From the NCBI GenBank assembly GCA_036925085.1, contig JAUPFP010000025.1, forward strand, positions 2,709,733 through 2,773,732: a DNA stretch of 64,000 bases, in the 5' to 3' direction. This document shows, piece by piece, positions 1-11,334 of this stretch. Source of the DNA: Brachycybe producta (taxonomy: Eukaryota; Arthropoda; Diplopoda; Playtdesmida; Andrognathidae). The notes beneath the pieces were generated by a model. It saw only the letters and a program-made list of their open reading frames with translations. It did no database searches and had not been told where the DNA came from. The position numbers and the translations under genes were made by a program. Each line of letters starts with the position of its first letter. The first letter of the stretch is position 1.

Positions 1-63
1 ATATTTCCAACTTGACCACCAGGGGGCTCCTCCACACATTCATTCGATTCAATGAGTAATTAT

Positions 64-264
64 AACAGGCATCTCTGCGCAGCGCTAATTTTTCGTTTGC
101 TCTCCCCACCCTTTTATGAGCGTCAGACCAAAATATCAACCAATTAGAAATTGAAAAGGGCGGAGCATGTGACATCAGACCAAGTAATAAACCAATTAGA
201 AATTGATGACGCACATAAAAAGGGCGGGGCAAACAAAAAGCTCGTGCTGGGCACACTTGCCTGG
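64..264. mobile_element. hAT-type foldback MITE, family C2
   Basis: It starts ACAGGCATCTCTGC and ends in a decayed CTTGCCTGG. The arms read as a CTGCGCAGCGCTAAT-like stretch and its diverged complement. Inside are GC-box, CCAAT and GTGACATCAG motifs shared with all CAGGCA-type MITEs in this window. The terminal repeats have diverged and I do not see a clear target duplication, so this is an older copy. Confidence 0.75.
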
Positions 265-404
265 GTACTTTTAATGTTTTTTATGTGTGAACCATGCGAA
301 AAAATATTTACAATGAAAATATTTGCTCTGAGTCTGACCTTAAGGGGGGGGGGGGCATATTCTTAATAAATTGCTTTAGCTGAAGGTAGTACACTAAAAT
401 AATT

Positions 405-610
405 AGAGGCAGTTAGAAATAGGAGAAAACTTCAGTTGGTTCCGTCCTTGTTATGACGACCGGTTAATTCTAATTGGCTGGTTATGTAGTCTGACGTCAC
501 ATGCTCCGCCCTTTTCAACGTCAGACTACATAACCAGCCAATTAGAATTAACCGGTCGTCATAACAAGGGTGGAGCCAACTGAAGTTTTCTCCTATTTCT
601 AACTGCCTGT
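405..610. mobile_element. Family A MITE, near-perfect 93-bp-arm hairpin
   Basis: Positions 405-497 are the reverse complement of 518-610 with only a few mismatches, leaving a 20-nt loop at 498-517 that holds a GC-box. The right end is CTGCCTGT and the left end is AGAGGCAG, a mutated ACAGGCAG. AAAATAATTA flanks both sides apart from the junction. Other A copies have an asymmetric centre, so this copy has been converted to an almost complete palindrome. Confidence 0.85.
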
Positions 611-754
611 AAAATAATTAAGCAGTCAATTAAGATTTACAACAATAAAAACCGGGTCTTATAGGGTTATTAACTTATTATTTTCTTGACAAACAATCTT
701 AACAAAAATAATGGCGAAATGCATGCGGTTTACGGCCATATTCTAAAACGTTAC

Positions 755-1319
755 TTAAGGTGGTGGCTTAATAGATATTTTTTTCCTTGAGCTCTCCAAG
801 ATGGCGTCACTGTAGTGGCTAATGCTACGCTCCATAGAAGTTTCTGCAAATTTTGGACGCAAAAGCATCAAGCGAACGTTTTTTTTTTTGGGGGGGGGGG
901 GGGACAACGTTACGAAAAAAATTCAAGTTGTTTTTAAAACTAGAAAGGTGCTAAAAGTTTTTTTCATGGCAATATCTTAAAAAATAAACAATTTTATAGT
1001 TCAGTTTGAAAACGACCTGTTTTTTTTTTTTTAATTGACATTTCATGAAAAAGCTATTTTCGGCCTATTTCAAACTTTCATAAAAAGTTTATTTTGAAAT
1101 ATATCACCTTGAAAATACTTTTAGCATTATCACCAACTATTCTAGTTTCTAAAACACTTTGAATTTTTTCGTAATGTTTCTCCTGAAAAAAGTTCGCTTG
1201 AAAAATATAAAATTTCTTCAAACCCCCGCAAGTGGGTGAGGAGACATCCTATTGAACATGATAGCCACTGCAGTGGCGCCATCTGAGGGACAAAAAAAAT
1301 ATCTATTGGGTTACCTTAA
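755..1319. mobile_element. TTAA-flanked foldback element, family G
   Basis: It is bounded by TTAA on both sides (755-758 and 1316-1319). The left end is GGTGGTGGCTTAATAGATAT and the right end is the complement of a matching sequence (ATATCTATTGGGTTACC). Just inside each end is a CACTGTAGTGGC or GCCACTGCAGTGGC motif. The interior is itself roughly palindromic and contains the AAACTAGAA motif of family H. TTAA target duplications are the hallmark of piggyBac-type transposition. No transposase is present. Confidence 0.75.
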
Positions 1320-1343
1320 AGCCAAAGTGAAAATTAAACACAC

Positions 1344-1783
1344 GAACCACTTTGTGTCGCCACAAAGTAGCATCACCTAGTGGTTTAACAGGCAATTAGA
1401 AATCGGGACAAACAGAAGTTGACTCCGCCCTTTTTATGACGACCGACAACTTCTAATTGGTTGTGGTTGTGTGGTTCGACGTTGAAAAGGGCGGAGCATG
1501 TGAAGTCAGACTACATAACCAACCAATTAGAAGTTGCCGGTCGTCATAAAAAGGGCGGAGACAACTTCTGTTTGTCCCGATTTCTAATTGCCTGTGTGGT
1601 TTACGTGATCAACATGAACACTGCTGACAAACGGGAGGTCGTCGTTGCCACTTGTGGCCGAATTCGCGTACACTTCGCCTATGTAGTGTAAAAAATACGG
1701 TGTCGGTGGCTTGCGCGAACACCTCCCATGTAATCAATAGGCAGGCTAGAACGACCACTTACTGTGGCGATACAAAGTGGTCC
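1344..1783. mobile_element. Inverted-repeat element (TIR ACCACTTTGTRTCGCCACA) interrupted by a family A MITE
   Basis: The sequence at 1344-1370 (GAACCACTTTGTGTCGCCAC) is complemented at 1756-1783 (ACTGTGGCGATACAAAGTGG). A family A MITE occupies 1388-1595 inside it. No coding sequence is visible. The superfamily is unknown. Confidence 0.55.
1388..1595. mobile_element. Family A hAT-type MITE with perfect 8-bp target duplication
   Basis: The ends are ACAGGCAATTAG and CTAATTGCCTGT. The 8-bp duplication GTGGTTTA sits immediately before and after the element. The arms include GAAATCGGGACAAACAGAAG and its complement, followed by the shared core. An 8-bp duplication with CAGG-type ends is typical of non-autonomous hAT elements. 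Confidence 0.9.
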
Positions 1784-2257
1784 GTATGAAGCTAGTCTTA
1801 AGACTTAATGTATAAATGATTACGATGGTCAGTTTTATTAGATGTAAATGGTCAGTTCGTAATGTCGTCACAACGAGTAAAGACTGCAATAAACAACGCA
1901 AGAAAAATAAAGCGTTTTTCGCTGCCAATATAACTAATGTAAACCATGAAAAAGAAAAAATCAATCAGCATTAAAAGCCTTGAGTGAATGATAGCAGTGA
2001 TTGCCTACCATCAGGCTGAAGATGAAGAATAATAATCCAGACTTTCTGAACATAATAAATACCCTCCTCCCGTCCTCCTCCCTTTCGATAGGAAAAAAAA
2101 GCTCAATAAATTCAATAAACCAATCAGCAACACCCATTGCTATCTCTTATGTGGCCATAGTTAAGCTATCAACACTTTTTCATGTCAAATATAACTTGAG
2201 TTCACGTAATCTCCAATGTCTATTGACCTCTCTGCACTGCTTATACATGTATATATG
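1784..2257. other. AT-rich spacer, no gene seen
   Basis: I see no gene, splice-flanked coding exon or RNA gene here. The longest open frames are AT-rich and show no recognisable domain. Confidence 0.5.
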
Positions 2258-2451
2258 GTACTTGTCAATCTGCGAAATCAGTCCATCTGCAGATCGCCTA
2301 GGCAATCTGCAAAAACCACCAACCTGCTAGTGAATCTGCAAAATCCAACACCTAAAATATATTGAATTTTGCAGTTTCACTAGCAGGTTGGTGGTTTTGC
2401 AAATTGCCTAGGCAATCTGCAGATTGACTGCTTCCGCAGATTGACAGTAAC
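2258..2451. mobile_element. Foldback MITE, family M
   Basis: This is a hairpin-type repeat. GTCAATCTGCGAAATCAG at the left is complemented by TTCCGCAGATTGACAGTAAC at the right, and the inner arm GCCTAGGCAATCTGCA is also present on both sides. A second copy lies at 50518-50691. The flanks are TA-rich, so the target duplication cannot be read with confidence. Confidence 0.75.
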
Positions 2452-2539
2452 ATATATATTGGGGGAGGAGAGGGGAGGGGGTCCTACCGTTGCCAATAAA
2501 AAAAAGTTCACAGCAGATAAAAAAAAAAACCTTACTTGG

Positions 2540-2870
2540 TTGCCTACGGTTCAGATTCAAGAAGAAAACTTGGTATTTTAACTTCAACTTGAACCCTCTG
2601 AACAGGCTCCAAATAAAAAAATGAGTAACATTTGTGATTTGATGACATTTTTCTATTTTGGAACTCTGATGAGAGGATTCAAGTTAAAGTTCAAAAGCTA
2701 AGTTTCTTTCTTGAATTTGAATCCCAAAATAGATTCACACTATATTCGAGTTGGCACTTGAACTTCAACCTCAAGCCTCTTCAACAGGGTTCAACACAAA
2801 AAATTCTGTTCAAGGGTACTTCAAAAAGTTCTTGTTTGAAACTCTGATTAGAGGAACTCAAGTTCATTTG
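2540..2870. repeat. Dispersed palindromic repeat, family I
   Basis: Its motifs are TTCAACTTGAACCCTCTGAACAGG, shortened here to TTGAACCCTCTGAACAGG, and the complementary GAGGATTCAAGTTAAAGTTC. The same diverged module recurs at about 14755-14960, 17930-18065, 23165-23345, 41600-41770 and 54890-54930. It is non-coding and of old, variable sequence. Confidence 0.5.
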
Positions 2871-3300
2871 AAACATTTGTAAAAAAAATTGGAAGTGTTT
2901 TAGAGACTATAATAGTTGGTGATAATGCTGAAAGCTTTTTTTTCCATTATGATATCTTTCAAAATAAACTTTTTACGACAGTTTGAAAAATAGCGAAAAT
3001 AGTTTTTCATGAAATGTCAATGAAAAAAACATAAAAACGAGTCATTTTCAACCTGAACTTTATAAAATGTTATTTTTTTAAAATATCGCTATGAAAAAAA
3101 AACATAATATTTTACCATTCTAGTTTTAAAAACAATTTGAATTTTTTTTAATAAAAAGTTTTCTAAAAAAACGTTCGCTTGACGTTTTTGTGTCCAAATT
3201 TTAATAAAAAAAAACGTCTATGGAGCTTAGCATTAGCCACTGCAGTGGCGCCATCCATGAAGACAAAAAAACAAAATAAATACCTATAAAGTCACCTTAA
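2871..3300. mobile_element. Truncated family G element (right end intact)
   Basis: The right end carries GCCACTGCAGTGGCGCCAT, then CACC and TTAA at 3297-3300, matching the right end of the copy at 755-1319. The interior has the GTGTTTTAGAGACTATAATAG stretch in shortened form and the TTCGCTTGACG motif of family G. No left terminus is visible. Confidence 0.6.
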
Positions 3301-3436
3301 GATGGCTATTTAAACGTTTAATTTGTCCATGTAGCTCTAGAGGACGTCACCATCTCTCCATAGAAATAATATGGAGGAGACGGTGGCGACATCTAACACT
3401 ATACAGACAAATTAAATGTTTAAATAGCCATCTTAA
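3297..3436. mobile_element. 140-bp TTAA-flanked foldback MITE, family T
   Basis: TTAA then GATGGCTATTTAAACGTTTA at the left, and the complement ending GCCATC then TTAA at the right (3433-3436). Its left TTAA is the right TTAA of the family G fragment, so the two elements are back to back and share the target site. The terminal repeats are about 35 bp. Confidence 0.75.
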
Positions 3437-4517
3437 GTTTTAAGTATGTAAAGCGTTTATTGTTTCTCAGGATAATCTAGTTTAAAAACTAGACTGTGAC
3501 ATGTAAGTTTACTCTAATAATAAGACGGGTGGTGATGATTTTTGAGACATACTGTACATTCCCTATGGTCCTTTTTCATTTGCATATTTTACTTATAAAA
3601 CGTCTGCAACGTCATCGACCCCCCTCCCTCCTTCCTCTCCAATATAAATAGTAATAAATGTACTCCACGTGACATGTTTGAAAAAGACACGTGCATTTCT
3701 ATTAAATGTGGTAAATTATTATCCCGCCATCATTCAAAATGGAAGTATTGATCTCCTTTTGTGTGTGGTGGATCAGGAAAGTATGCCACCTGGTGTCAAT
3801 AGAATGGAACTATTTTATCTACTGAATTAATGTATTCTATAGATGTTTTTTTATATATAAACCCAATTTTTAGAATCGATCTAAGTCAAACCGTTAAAAA
3901 TCGATAAATGGAAGAAGAAGAAAAAATTACCACAGAAAAAAATCAATCATTAAAAAGATCGATAATGTTTTATTAAATGAAAAAAGAGGAAAATGTTATT
4001 TTTATCATTTATTGGAATATGAATATTTTTTGAAAATTATAAAATAATTTATTTATAAGCAAAAACGTATTTTTTAACAATTTGTTTAATTTTGAGCGAA
4101 AAATCGAATTTTCTATCAATGAAAAAGAAAAAAAAATCCATTCTCAAAATAGATAGCGGAAGAATCGATTAATAAATCGATATTTATGGGTTATTCTAAT
4201 CGATATTTCCAAAAAAAATTATCTAAAAATTGGCATCATTGCTTGTAACAAAGAATGTTATTTGATCAAAATAATGCATGTTTTATTGAAAGAATGTGTA
4301 ATTGTCGAAATTAATGTATGTTTCATAAAATATGTTTTCATCATAAAATGCAAGTCACAATTGTAAAATGCATGTTTCAAATAAAATTAATGTTTCTAAT
4401 ATTTAAATGCACATTTTCAATTCAGAAAAAAAAAGGATATTTTAAGTCATTAACTGTGTATGGTTAATTTCATCAAAATGCATGTTAATTAAATATAAAC
4501 CATTAGCGTTCATAATT
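3437..4517. other. AT-rich region with an ATCGAT-rich inverted repeat
   Basis: No gene is seen. At 3860-4230 a loose inverted repeat is built from AATTTTTAGAATCGAT and complementary AATCGAT-rich sequence. At 4250-4490 a degenerate direct repeat of about 40 bp centres on AATGCATGTTT. Both look like decayed transposon or satellite sequence. Confidence 0.4.
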
Positions 4518-4815
4518 AGGGCTCGGATTTTTATGCAATATCAAGCAACTGTTTCTCAATCTGTGGCTCAAGTGCATAATTGTGAAGTAATCATCCTAAT
4601 TAGCGCAACTGCAATTATGTTTTTTTTTCTAATCAAAAAAGCTGGATAGAGAGGCTAGATGTCTGGTTACTATCAGTTGTCAACTAGAGTTCTAGCTTCT
4701 AAACCAGTGTTTTTAATTGAAAAAACAAAACAATTATTGGTTGATCTAAAAACAGGATATTGTTACTTCACAGATTGAGAAACATATGCTTGATATTGCA
4801 TAAAAATCCGAGCCT
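4518..4815. mobile_element. Foldback MITE, family N
   Basis: The left arm AGGGCTCGGATTTTTATGCA is complemented by TGCATAAAAATCCGAGCCT at the right. The inner arms TTTCTCAATCTGTGG and CAGATTGAGAAAC also match. Flanks TCATAATT and TTATAATT agree at 7 of 8 bases. A second copy at 6239-6549 has a cleaner target duplication. Confidence 0.75.
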
Positions 4816-4934
4816 TATTTATAATTCAAATATATATAACACAAATAAGTTAGGCCAGGATCAGTGACGAATTTCGACCTAGGCGCGCGCCTAGAGGTAC
4901 CCAATATAAAAGGGGCCTCAAAAAATCAAAACAT

Positions 4935-5361
4935 TAGTCAAATTTTATTTTATTTTAAATTTTATTTTATTTTAAATTTTATTTTATTTTAAATTTTATT
5001 TTATTTTAAATTTTATTTTATTTTAAATTTTATTTTATTTTATTTTAAATTTTATTTTAAATTTTATTTCATTTTAAATTTTATTGCATTTTAAATTTTA
5101 TTGCATTTTAAATTTTATTTTAATTTAAATTTTATTTTAATTTAAATTTTATTTTAATTTAAATTTTATTTTAATTTAAATTTTATTTTAATTTAAATTT
5201 TATTTTAATTTAAATTTTATTTTAATTTAAATTTTATTTCATTTTAAATTTTATTTCATTTTAAATTGTATTTCATTTTAATTTTAATTTTAATTTTAAT
5301 TTTATTTCATTTTAAATTTTATTTCATTTTATTTTAAATTTTATTTTAAATTTTATTTTAA
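4935..5361. repeat. A+T-only minisatellite of about 430 bp
   Basis: Tandem units of about 17-18 bp of the form TTTAAATTTTATTTTA, with ATTTTAATTTAA and ATTTCATTTTAA variants in blocks. Almost no G or C occurs across the array. It lies just inside a GGCGCGCGCC-containing stretch at 4880-4895. Confidence 0.9.
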
Positions 5362-5392
5362 GGTGTAGACATTTATACTTGTGCCGCCCACT

Positions 5393-5598
5393 GATGAAGC
5401 TTGTGACGTCAGAGGGATTAACAAAATAAAAAATTTAGGATTATGTCATTTTGTCTTATTAAGAAATATGTAATAAACGTTTTTTAACAATTAAAACAAA
5501 AGGGTTTTTTTTGTATTCTTTTGTTATTACCCTTTTTGTCAGACAAAAATGACACAATCCTTATTTTTTGTATGCCCCTCTGACGTCACAAGCTTCTT
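5393..5598. mobile_element. Foldback MITE with GAAGCTTGTGACGTCAGAGG ends
   Basis: GAAGCTTGTGACGTCAGAGG near 5396 is complemented by CCTCTGACGTCACAAGCTTC near 5578-5597. Inner segments (AATTTAGGATTATGTCATTT against AAATGACACAATCCTTATTT) continue the pairing. It is about 200 bp and non-coding. Confidence 0.7.
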
Positions 5599-5612
5599 TT
5601 AAGGTTTAGCCA

Positions 5613-5805
5613 CATGCATCTCCGCCCAGCAGTAAAATATTGTTGGCCCCACCCTCATATGAGCGTCAGACCAATTATCAACCGATTAGAAATTGAAAAG
5701 AGCAGGGCATGTGACATCAGACCAAGTAACTAACCAATTAGAAATTGATGACGCTCATAAAAGGGCGGGGCAAACGGAAAGTTAATGCTGTGCAGAACTG
5801 CCAGC
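5613..5805. mobile_element. Family C2 hAT-type MITE
   Basis: It carries CCCAGCAGTAAAATATTG at the left and the related complement TTAATGCTGTGCAGAACTGCC at the right (first 20 bases match), with the shared CCAAT and GC-box core between. GGTTTAGCCA lies directly before and after, which gives the 8-10-bp target duplication. Confidence 0.8.
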
Positions 5806-6238
5806 GGTTTAGCCAAGTATCATTTCACTACACAGAGGGCAATGAGAGCAGTTTGCTGCTGGCGCCAATCTATAAAAATGCTGCTTCTCAAATTTTATTG
5901 TAATTAAATTTTTATTTCGAAGTTTCCTGATTAATAAGTAATAATTTTATATTAATTAGTAAGGCGAAAACGTTTTTTTGGGAGACACTCAAGATTTTTT
6001 TTTGGCCCTCGGAGCCAAAAAGCTAACTACACCACCCCTTAGGCCAAGAACCCCACATGCTGAAAAAAATCGCCTAAAAATGCGACTAAATTATATTCCA
6101 TATATTCTGCAGAAAGTAAGCAGAAAAATCCTTAAAACTGTTTTTTTTTCTTATTTAAGTACTGTCACTTAAGAAATAAGAATTACATTTTATCAGCCAA
6201 TAGAAAGGCGTCATTCAGACACATCATTCTTTATGACT
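5806..6238. other. Spacer with decayed transposon-like sequence
   Basis: No gene. The TTTATATTAATTAGTAAGGC stretch near 5947 recurs at 63200-63220, so both belong to one old dispersed repeat. Part of it resembles elements ending CAGTGGCG..CTAGG, but the copy is too decayed to classify. Confidence 0.35.
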
Positions 6239-6549
6239 AGAGCTCGGACTTTTATTCAATAGCAAGCTAATGTTTCTCAATCTGTGGCCCAAGTGCCAAT
6301 TGTGAAGTAATCATCATCATCATCATCATCATCAGAGCAACTGCAATTATGCTTTTTTCTAATAAAAAAGGCACGTTAGAGGCTATGGAGGTTTGGTTAC
6401 TATCAGACATCAGTCATAACCTCTAAAAAGCGTTTTGGGTTAAAACCCCATAGTTGTTTGATTTAAACTTGATTGTTACTTCACAATTGGCTCTTGGGCC
6501 ACGGATTGAGAAACATTTTCCTTGATATTGCATAAAAATCCGCGCTCTA
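6239..6549. mobile_element. Family N MITE with perfect target duplication
   Basis: AGAGCTCGGACTTTTATTCA at the left pairs with TGCATAAAAATCCGCGCTCTA at the right (20-base core). TTTATGACT is present at 6230-6238 and 6550-6558. That 8-9-bp duplication puts family N in the hAT group. A short ATC microsatellite lies at 6311-6334. Confidence 0.8.
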
Positions 6550-7180
6550 TTTATGACTCTTTCTAGTCTCTTCCATGCACTCTAAAATGTCTTTAAAGTG
6601 TTTTCCATTGCACTGTCTGTATACCCTTTAAACGGCGAATGAAAGCAGAAATGTAAAAGAAACTTCTTTTCCTGATTGATTTTTATTAGATTTTGCGGAG
6701 GAGTGTGTTTTGTGGAGTCCAGGCTTTACAGCAAAAAGCGTCGACGTGGCATTCATCGCTGGTAGCCTAGCATGTGTGTTTTTATTGGGCTCTTTCTTCA
6801 GCATAGATTACAAGCACAACAGTTGCGCGCGCCCCGTTGTGTGATTTATGGCAAACTAAAACTAAAAACAGTGAACCAAAAAAAAAAGGATTGAAAGCCA
6901 GACATGGCGTCCACATGACGTCACAAGAACCACCTACACACACACACATTCATATTTTACTGTTACCTTCCAAAGTGAAAAATCCGACATTCTACAAACC
7001 AACTCGTCAATTTCACAAAACTACCAAATAGTAGTAAACTCTACTAAACTCACTGCCTAGCATTTAAGCCATTTTGCAAAACGACTATTACCATGAAGCA
7101 AATCTAGATAATGTCTTAATTACATTTTAAAAAAATTGGTATTTTTGTTTTAAGCATTTATTACACATTACTTAAAATTG
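6550..7180. other. Spacer, no gene seen
   Basis: A somewhat GC-richer patch (6690-6840) contains AAGCGTCGACGTGGCATTC and GCGCGCGCCCC, but I find no conserved reading frame or splice-flanked exon in it. The rest is AT-rich. Confidence 0.35.
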
Positions 7181-7194
7181 GTGGTTTTGATAAC

Positions 7195-7660
7195 TTGACT
7201 AGTGAATTTGCATAATGATTGATTTTTTTTCCACTTTTAACAGCAATCCCTCTACAAATATATACATAGACATTCTACACATTGCCTAAAATGCTAGCCA
7301 ATGTGAAAATTTTATCACTGAATTATATTTTTTTCACAAACTGTCTAGTGAATTTGTACAATGATTGATTTTTCCATTTTAGACAGTAACCCCTCTACAA
7401 ATATAGACATTCTACACATTGTCTAAAATGCTAGCCAATGTGAAAATGTTATCACTGAATTGTATGTTTTTTTTTGCAAACTGTCTAGTGAATTTGCATA
7501 ATGATTGATTTTTCCACTTTTGACAGTAACCCCTCTACAAATATATACATATATAGACATTCTACACATTGTCTAAAATACTAGCCAATGTGAAAATGTT
7601 ACCACTGAATTGTATGTTTTTTTTTTTGAAAACTGTCTAGTGAATTTGCAGAAAAGCTCA
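7195..7660. repeat. Three tandem copies of a ~145-bp unit related to family M
   Basis: Each unit holds GACATTCTACACATTG, CTAAAATGCTAGCCAATGTG and TGTCTAGTGAATTTGCA followed by a GACAGTAACCCCTC motif. The last part resembles the family M terminus, so a MITE end seems to have been amplified in tandem. Confidence 0.7.
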
Positions 7661-8179
7661 TTTTCCAACTTTGACAGCTCAACATAATAGAAAAGACAGC
7701 AGCAGCAGCAAGCGCGTCATAAAAATCTCTCGAGTCTATCCGATCTGTAACGCCCTCTACAATAACACACATACATACAATGTGGTGTATCTAAATACTA
7801 TAGAGATGCTCCACCCATCTAACCTCCTTCGGATCCCCCTTTTTGCAAATACACATACACCCACCCACCCAACAAAAAAAAAAGCTTATCGGTTACTATA
7901 GTCGAAATTTGCCGTTGAAAATAACATGGCTCCCCGTTATGCAGTAGTATAAAATAAGTGCGGGTTTTCTACACTATATAGACGAAGAAGAAGAAGGGGG
8001 AAAAAATGGGACTGCAGTGGTTGTATTTTTTTGATGAAAAAGTGACAAAATGCAAAACGTGAAATTTAAACAACGTTTGAGGCCGTTTTGCATCGTTTAC
8101 ACCAACAAAAAAGGTATTTTTTTTAATTCAATTTTTACACCAAAAAAAAACTGAAAAAAATATATTCGAAAATTCAACC

Positions 8180-8180
<1 letters not shown>
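7661..8180. other. Spacer, no gene seen
   Basis: It contains a GCAGCAGCAGCA run near 7698, CACACA/CCACCC runs near 7850 and GAAGAAGAAGAAG near 7985. No recognisable gene. Confidence 0.35.
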
Positions 8181-8252
<72 letters not shown>

Positions 8253-8280
8253 CATTATTATCATTATTATCATTATTATG
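8181..8280. repeat. ATT trinucleotide microsatellite
   Basis: About 100 bp of TTA/ATT repeats, ending in a few ATC-interrupted units. A poly-isoleucine open frame on the minus strand is its by-product. Confidence 0.95.
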
Positions 8281-9200
8281 GTTCGCAATGCAGAAAAAAA
8301 AGAATATTTTTCTATTTAGTCAATCATTTGTGGATATTTCATTTTAAACAATTTTTAAAATTAAACTATTCTGCATTAAAAAAATGTCAATATTTGAATT
8401 TAAACAATCTTAAAAAAATAATAATTAAAAAAAATCCCTCTTGGATGTTATTTTAAACTATTTTTTTTTTCTTCATAACAAATATAAAAGATGCAAAATC
8501 GAATATTTTAATTTAAATCATCTTTTATTATTAACAAGGACAGAGGTTTTTTTTGTCTAATTAAAAATATCCATCATTTTTAATTAAGTAATTAAGAAAT
8601 CTTTAAGCTATTATATATACATGTAATAATATAAAAGATCTTTTGAATTTATAACAAAAAAAAACCCTCCTCAAAATTAATCCTTAAAGACGTTAAACGT
8701 TTGCTGTAAGGTCGCGGTAAAGCAGCAGCAGCAGCAACAACTAATATCTGCATAATATAACATTATCGGTAAGCTTTCCGTAAACAACGTTAGAGCTTTA
8801 TCGGTATCGATAAGCGTCTGTAAACACGACAGAAAAAATAGCTAAATGTTAAAGTGCATTATGAATAATTAATTAGCTTGAAAAAACATCTTAAGTAAAT
8901 TGTTACCGTTAAAAAAATCCTTTAGAAAAATTTGTAAGTTCAGTAAAAAAAAAATCCTGGATAACAAAAAAATAAACCTGTTACCATTTGTGCTTTACAG
9001 CGCATTTGGTAAGAGCTTCAGCAACAAAAAAAAACGAATTAGAAACGTTAGACCTTTTCACACTTCCTGTTGGTCAGTAATATCTGAAATATGGTTATCA
9101 AGTTATCACTTATCGTAAGTGATTACTGAACTTAATATGTCGGTATATCTTGTTTATCAATTTTGTCTTTTAAGATGTTTACCAAATCTCATCCATTTTT
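8281..9200. other. AT-rich spacer, no gene seen
   Basis: It is dominated by poly-A/T runs. The short motif GTTATCGGTAAGC and variants recur loosely (8760-9130), grading into the degenerate tandem repeat that follows. Confidence 0.35.
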
Positions 9201-9204
9201 TTTT

Positions 9205-9600
9205 TTTGCTTGAGCTTGCCAATAATTTAAAACCTCTTGTTATCAGATTCGGCTGAGACTTTTACTGAATCTACCAACGATTTAAAGCTCTGTTATCAAT
9301 GTTTTAAAACATTTACAGAGCTTACCAATATTGTAAAAACCCAGTAATCCAATGTAATATGACCTTTGCTGAGCTAACCCAACGATTTAAAGCTCTGTTA
9401 TCAATGTTTTTAAAGCATTTACACAGCTTACCATTATTGTAAAACCCCAGTAATCCAATGCAATGTGACGTTCGCTTGAGCTTACCAATGATTTTTGAAG
9501 CTTTGTTATCGCATTTTCTAAGACGTTTAAACTGAGCTTTAGCCAATACTTTAAAAAGCTTTGTTATCAACTTTTTGAAAGCTTGAAAAAGCAATTTAAA
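9205..9600. repeat. Degenerate tandem repeat of ~105 bp
   Basis: The unit is ATTTAAAGCTCTGTTATCAA ... ACAGCTTACCA ... CCCAGTAATCCAATG. The two central copies (about 9280 and 9385) are clear and the outer copies have decayed. The 105-aa open frame on the minus strand spans these repeats and shows no domain. Confidence 0.7.
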
Positions 9601-9640
9601 TTTATCATTTAGGGCCGCTGCTTTATGAAAAAATGACAAT

Positions 9641-10310
9641 AAGCCTATTTGTAGTAAGTACCTGCTATCGTTTTAGAACTGATTAATTTTATTTTAAAAA
9701 AATGATAGTAGTTATTAAATATGTTTGCGTCTTGTACGTATCGGTAAGGGGTAACTAAGAAAATCACGTTCAAAACAGAACTTTTTGCCATTTCTGCTCA
9801 ATTTTTAAACTGTTTAGTTATCGTTATATTTCTGTAATTACTGTTTGCAAATGCAATTCTAGCACATAGTTCAACATTTGTCATCATTTAATAATACCTT
9901 GCAGAGAGAGAGAGAGATCTAACAAATCTCCGCAACCGTAGGTACATTTGTATCTTTGCTTGTATATAAAATAAAATCAATTATGGTGGCATATTTTTCA
10001 ATGCGATATAGGCCTATCGTATTGTAGAAACGAACACCATTTTTTTTTTGTTAATGCAGTTCATGTAGCCTCTATGTAAAGGTCTTTTTTTTCTGAAAAT
10101 CTCAAAATGCGGAAGCAAATAACAATTATGGATCCAGATATATATGAAGAAAACAAGAAACAGAAAAAAATTAAAGGTGAAAAATAAAATGCTCAACCAT
10201 AAAAACAACTGTGAAAAATTTAAACACAAGAGATAAACATTTTTTTAGGAGAAAAAAAGCAAACAAAATTTCTTAAATTAGGTTGTAGGTGAAAAAAAGG
10301 GTTGTGGACC
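9641..10310. other. AT-rich spacer, no gene seen
   Basis: Contains a short GA run at 9905-9917 and an AATAAA-type AT-rich segment. No supported gene. Confidence 0.35.
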
Positions 10311-10319
10311 CGAGTTAAA

Positions 10320-10534
10320 TGGAAGGAGAGGGAGAGAGAGAGAGACAGAGAGAGAAAGAGAGACAGAGAGAGAAAGAGAGAGAGGGAGGGAGAGACAGAG
10401 AGAGAAAGAGAGAGACAGAGAGAGAAAGAGAGAGAAAGAGAGAGACAGCGAGAGAAAGACAGCAAGAGAGAGACAGCGAGAGAAAGAGAGAAAGCGAGAG
10501 AGAGAGAGAGAGAGAGACAGAGACAGAAAGAGTG

Positions 10535-10579
<45 letters not shown>

Positions 10580-10600
10580 CAGAGAGAGAGAAGGGAGGGG
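10320..10600. repeat. GA-rich microsatellite
   Basis: Purine-only GAGAGA with GACAGA and GAAAGA interruptions. Long Arg-Glu and Leu-Ser open frames on both strands result from it and are not genes. Confidence 0.95.
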
Positions 10601-10874
10601 GTCGATATTTTTGTTGTTTTTCCTCATTCTCTCCCTCTTTCTCCAAGCCAGAATGATGGAGATATAGAGGAAAACGAGAGAGAAAGAGATGCGTTAGAGG
10701 CTAAGAACATCAAAATTGGCAATTACTTGCGCCATGTTTTAGAAAAGGAGCAGCAACTTGTAAAAGTAGCGCTCTTCAAGAGCTCATACAATGTTCATTG
10801 TTTATGACGTCATTTACAACTGCAATGTGTGCTGTTTGTGTAGACATATTAAATGAAGCCTCCTCCTCCTTGTC

Positions 10875-10916
<42 letters not shown>

Positions 10917-11330
10917 CTACCACTTTTATTTTTCAATGGAAAAGAATGGATTAACGTAGACATACTATGGGCTGTAAAAATTGTGCGCATGCGTGGTTGT
11001 TGTGTGTCAGTGCTGCAAATGGAAACAAGTTAACTATTACTGTACATTTTCTATAGTCACTGAGGTCATTTTTATTAAGGTACACACACGCGGAAAGAAG
11101 AAAAAAACCGGAAATTAAGCATAAAAAAGTGGTCGCATTTTTCTGACCAAAAAAAAATATGAAACGAAGATTTAATCTCAAAGATTTTATCGATCGGTAT
11201 ATCGATATAATATTGGCGCCAAATTTCAATGCTTTTTTTAACATTCAAGTGCAATGGAAATGCTATATATAATTGCTAAACTGAACAAATGCTAAAGACA
11301 AAAACTTAAAATGCCAAAAAAAAACGCTAC
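10601..11330. other. Spacer with a CT microsatellite
   Basis: A CT run lies at 10878-10915. The rest has no recognisable exon. ATCGATCGGTATATCGATAT near 11190 is a short palindromic patch. Confidence 0.4.
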
Positions 11331-11334
11331 ACAC

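Noticed and set aside
8097-8288. Poly-isoleucine frame on the minus strand
   Set aside because: ATT microsatellite read in frame.
10278-10807. Overlapping long Arg/Glu- and Leu/Ser-rich frames on both strands
   Set aside because: They are read straight from the GA microsatellite; no start context, domain or splice signals.
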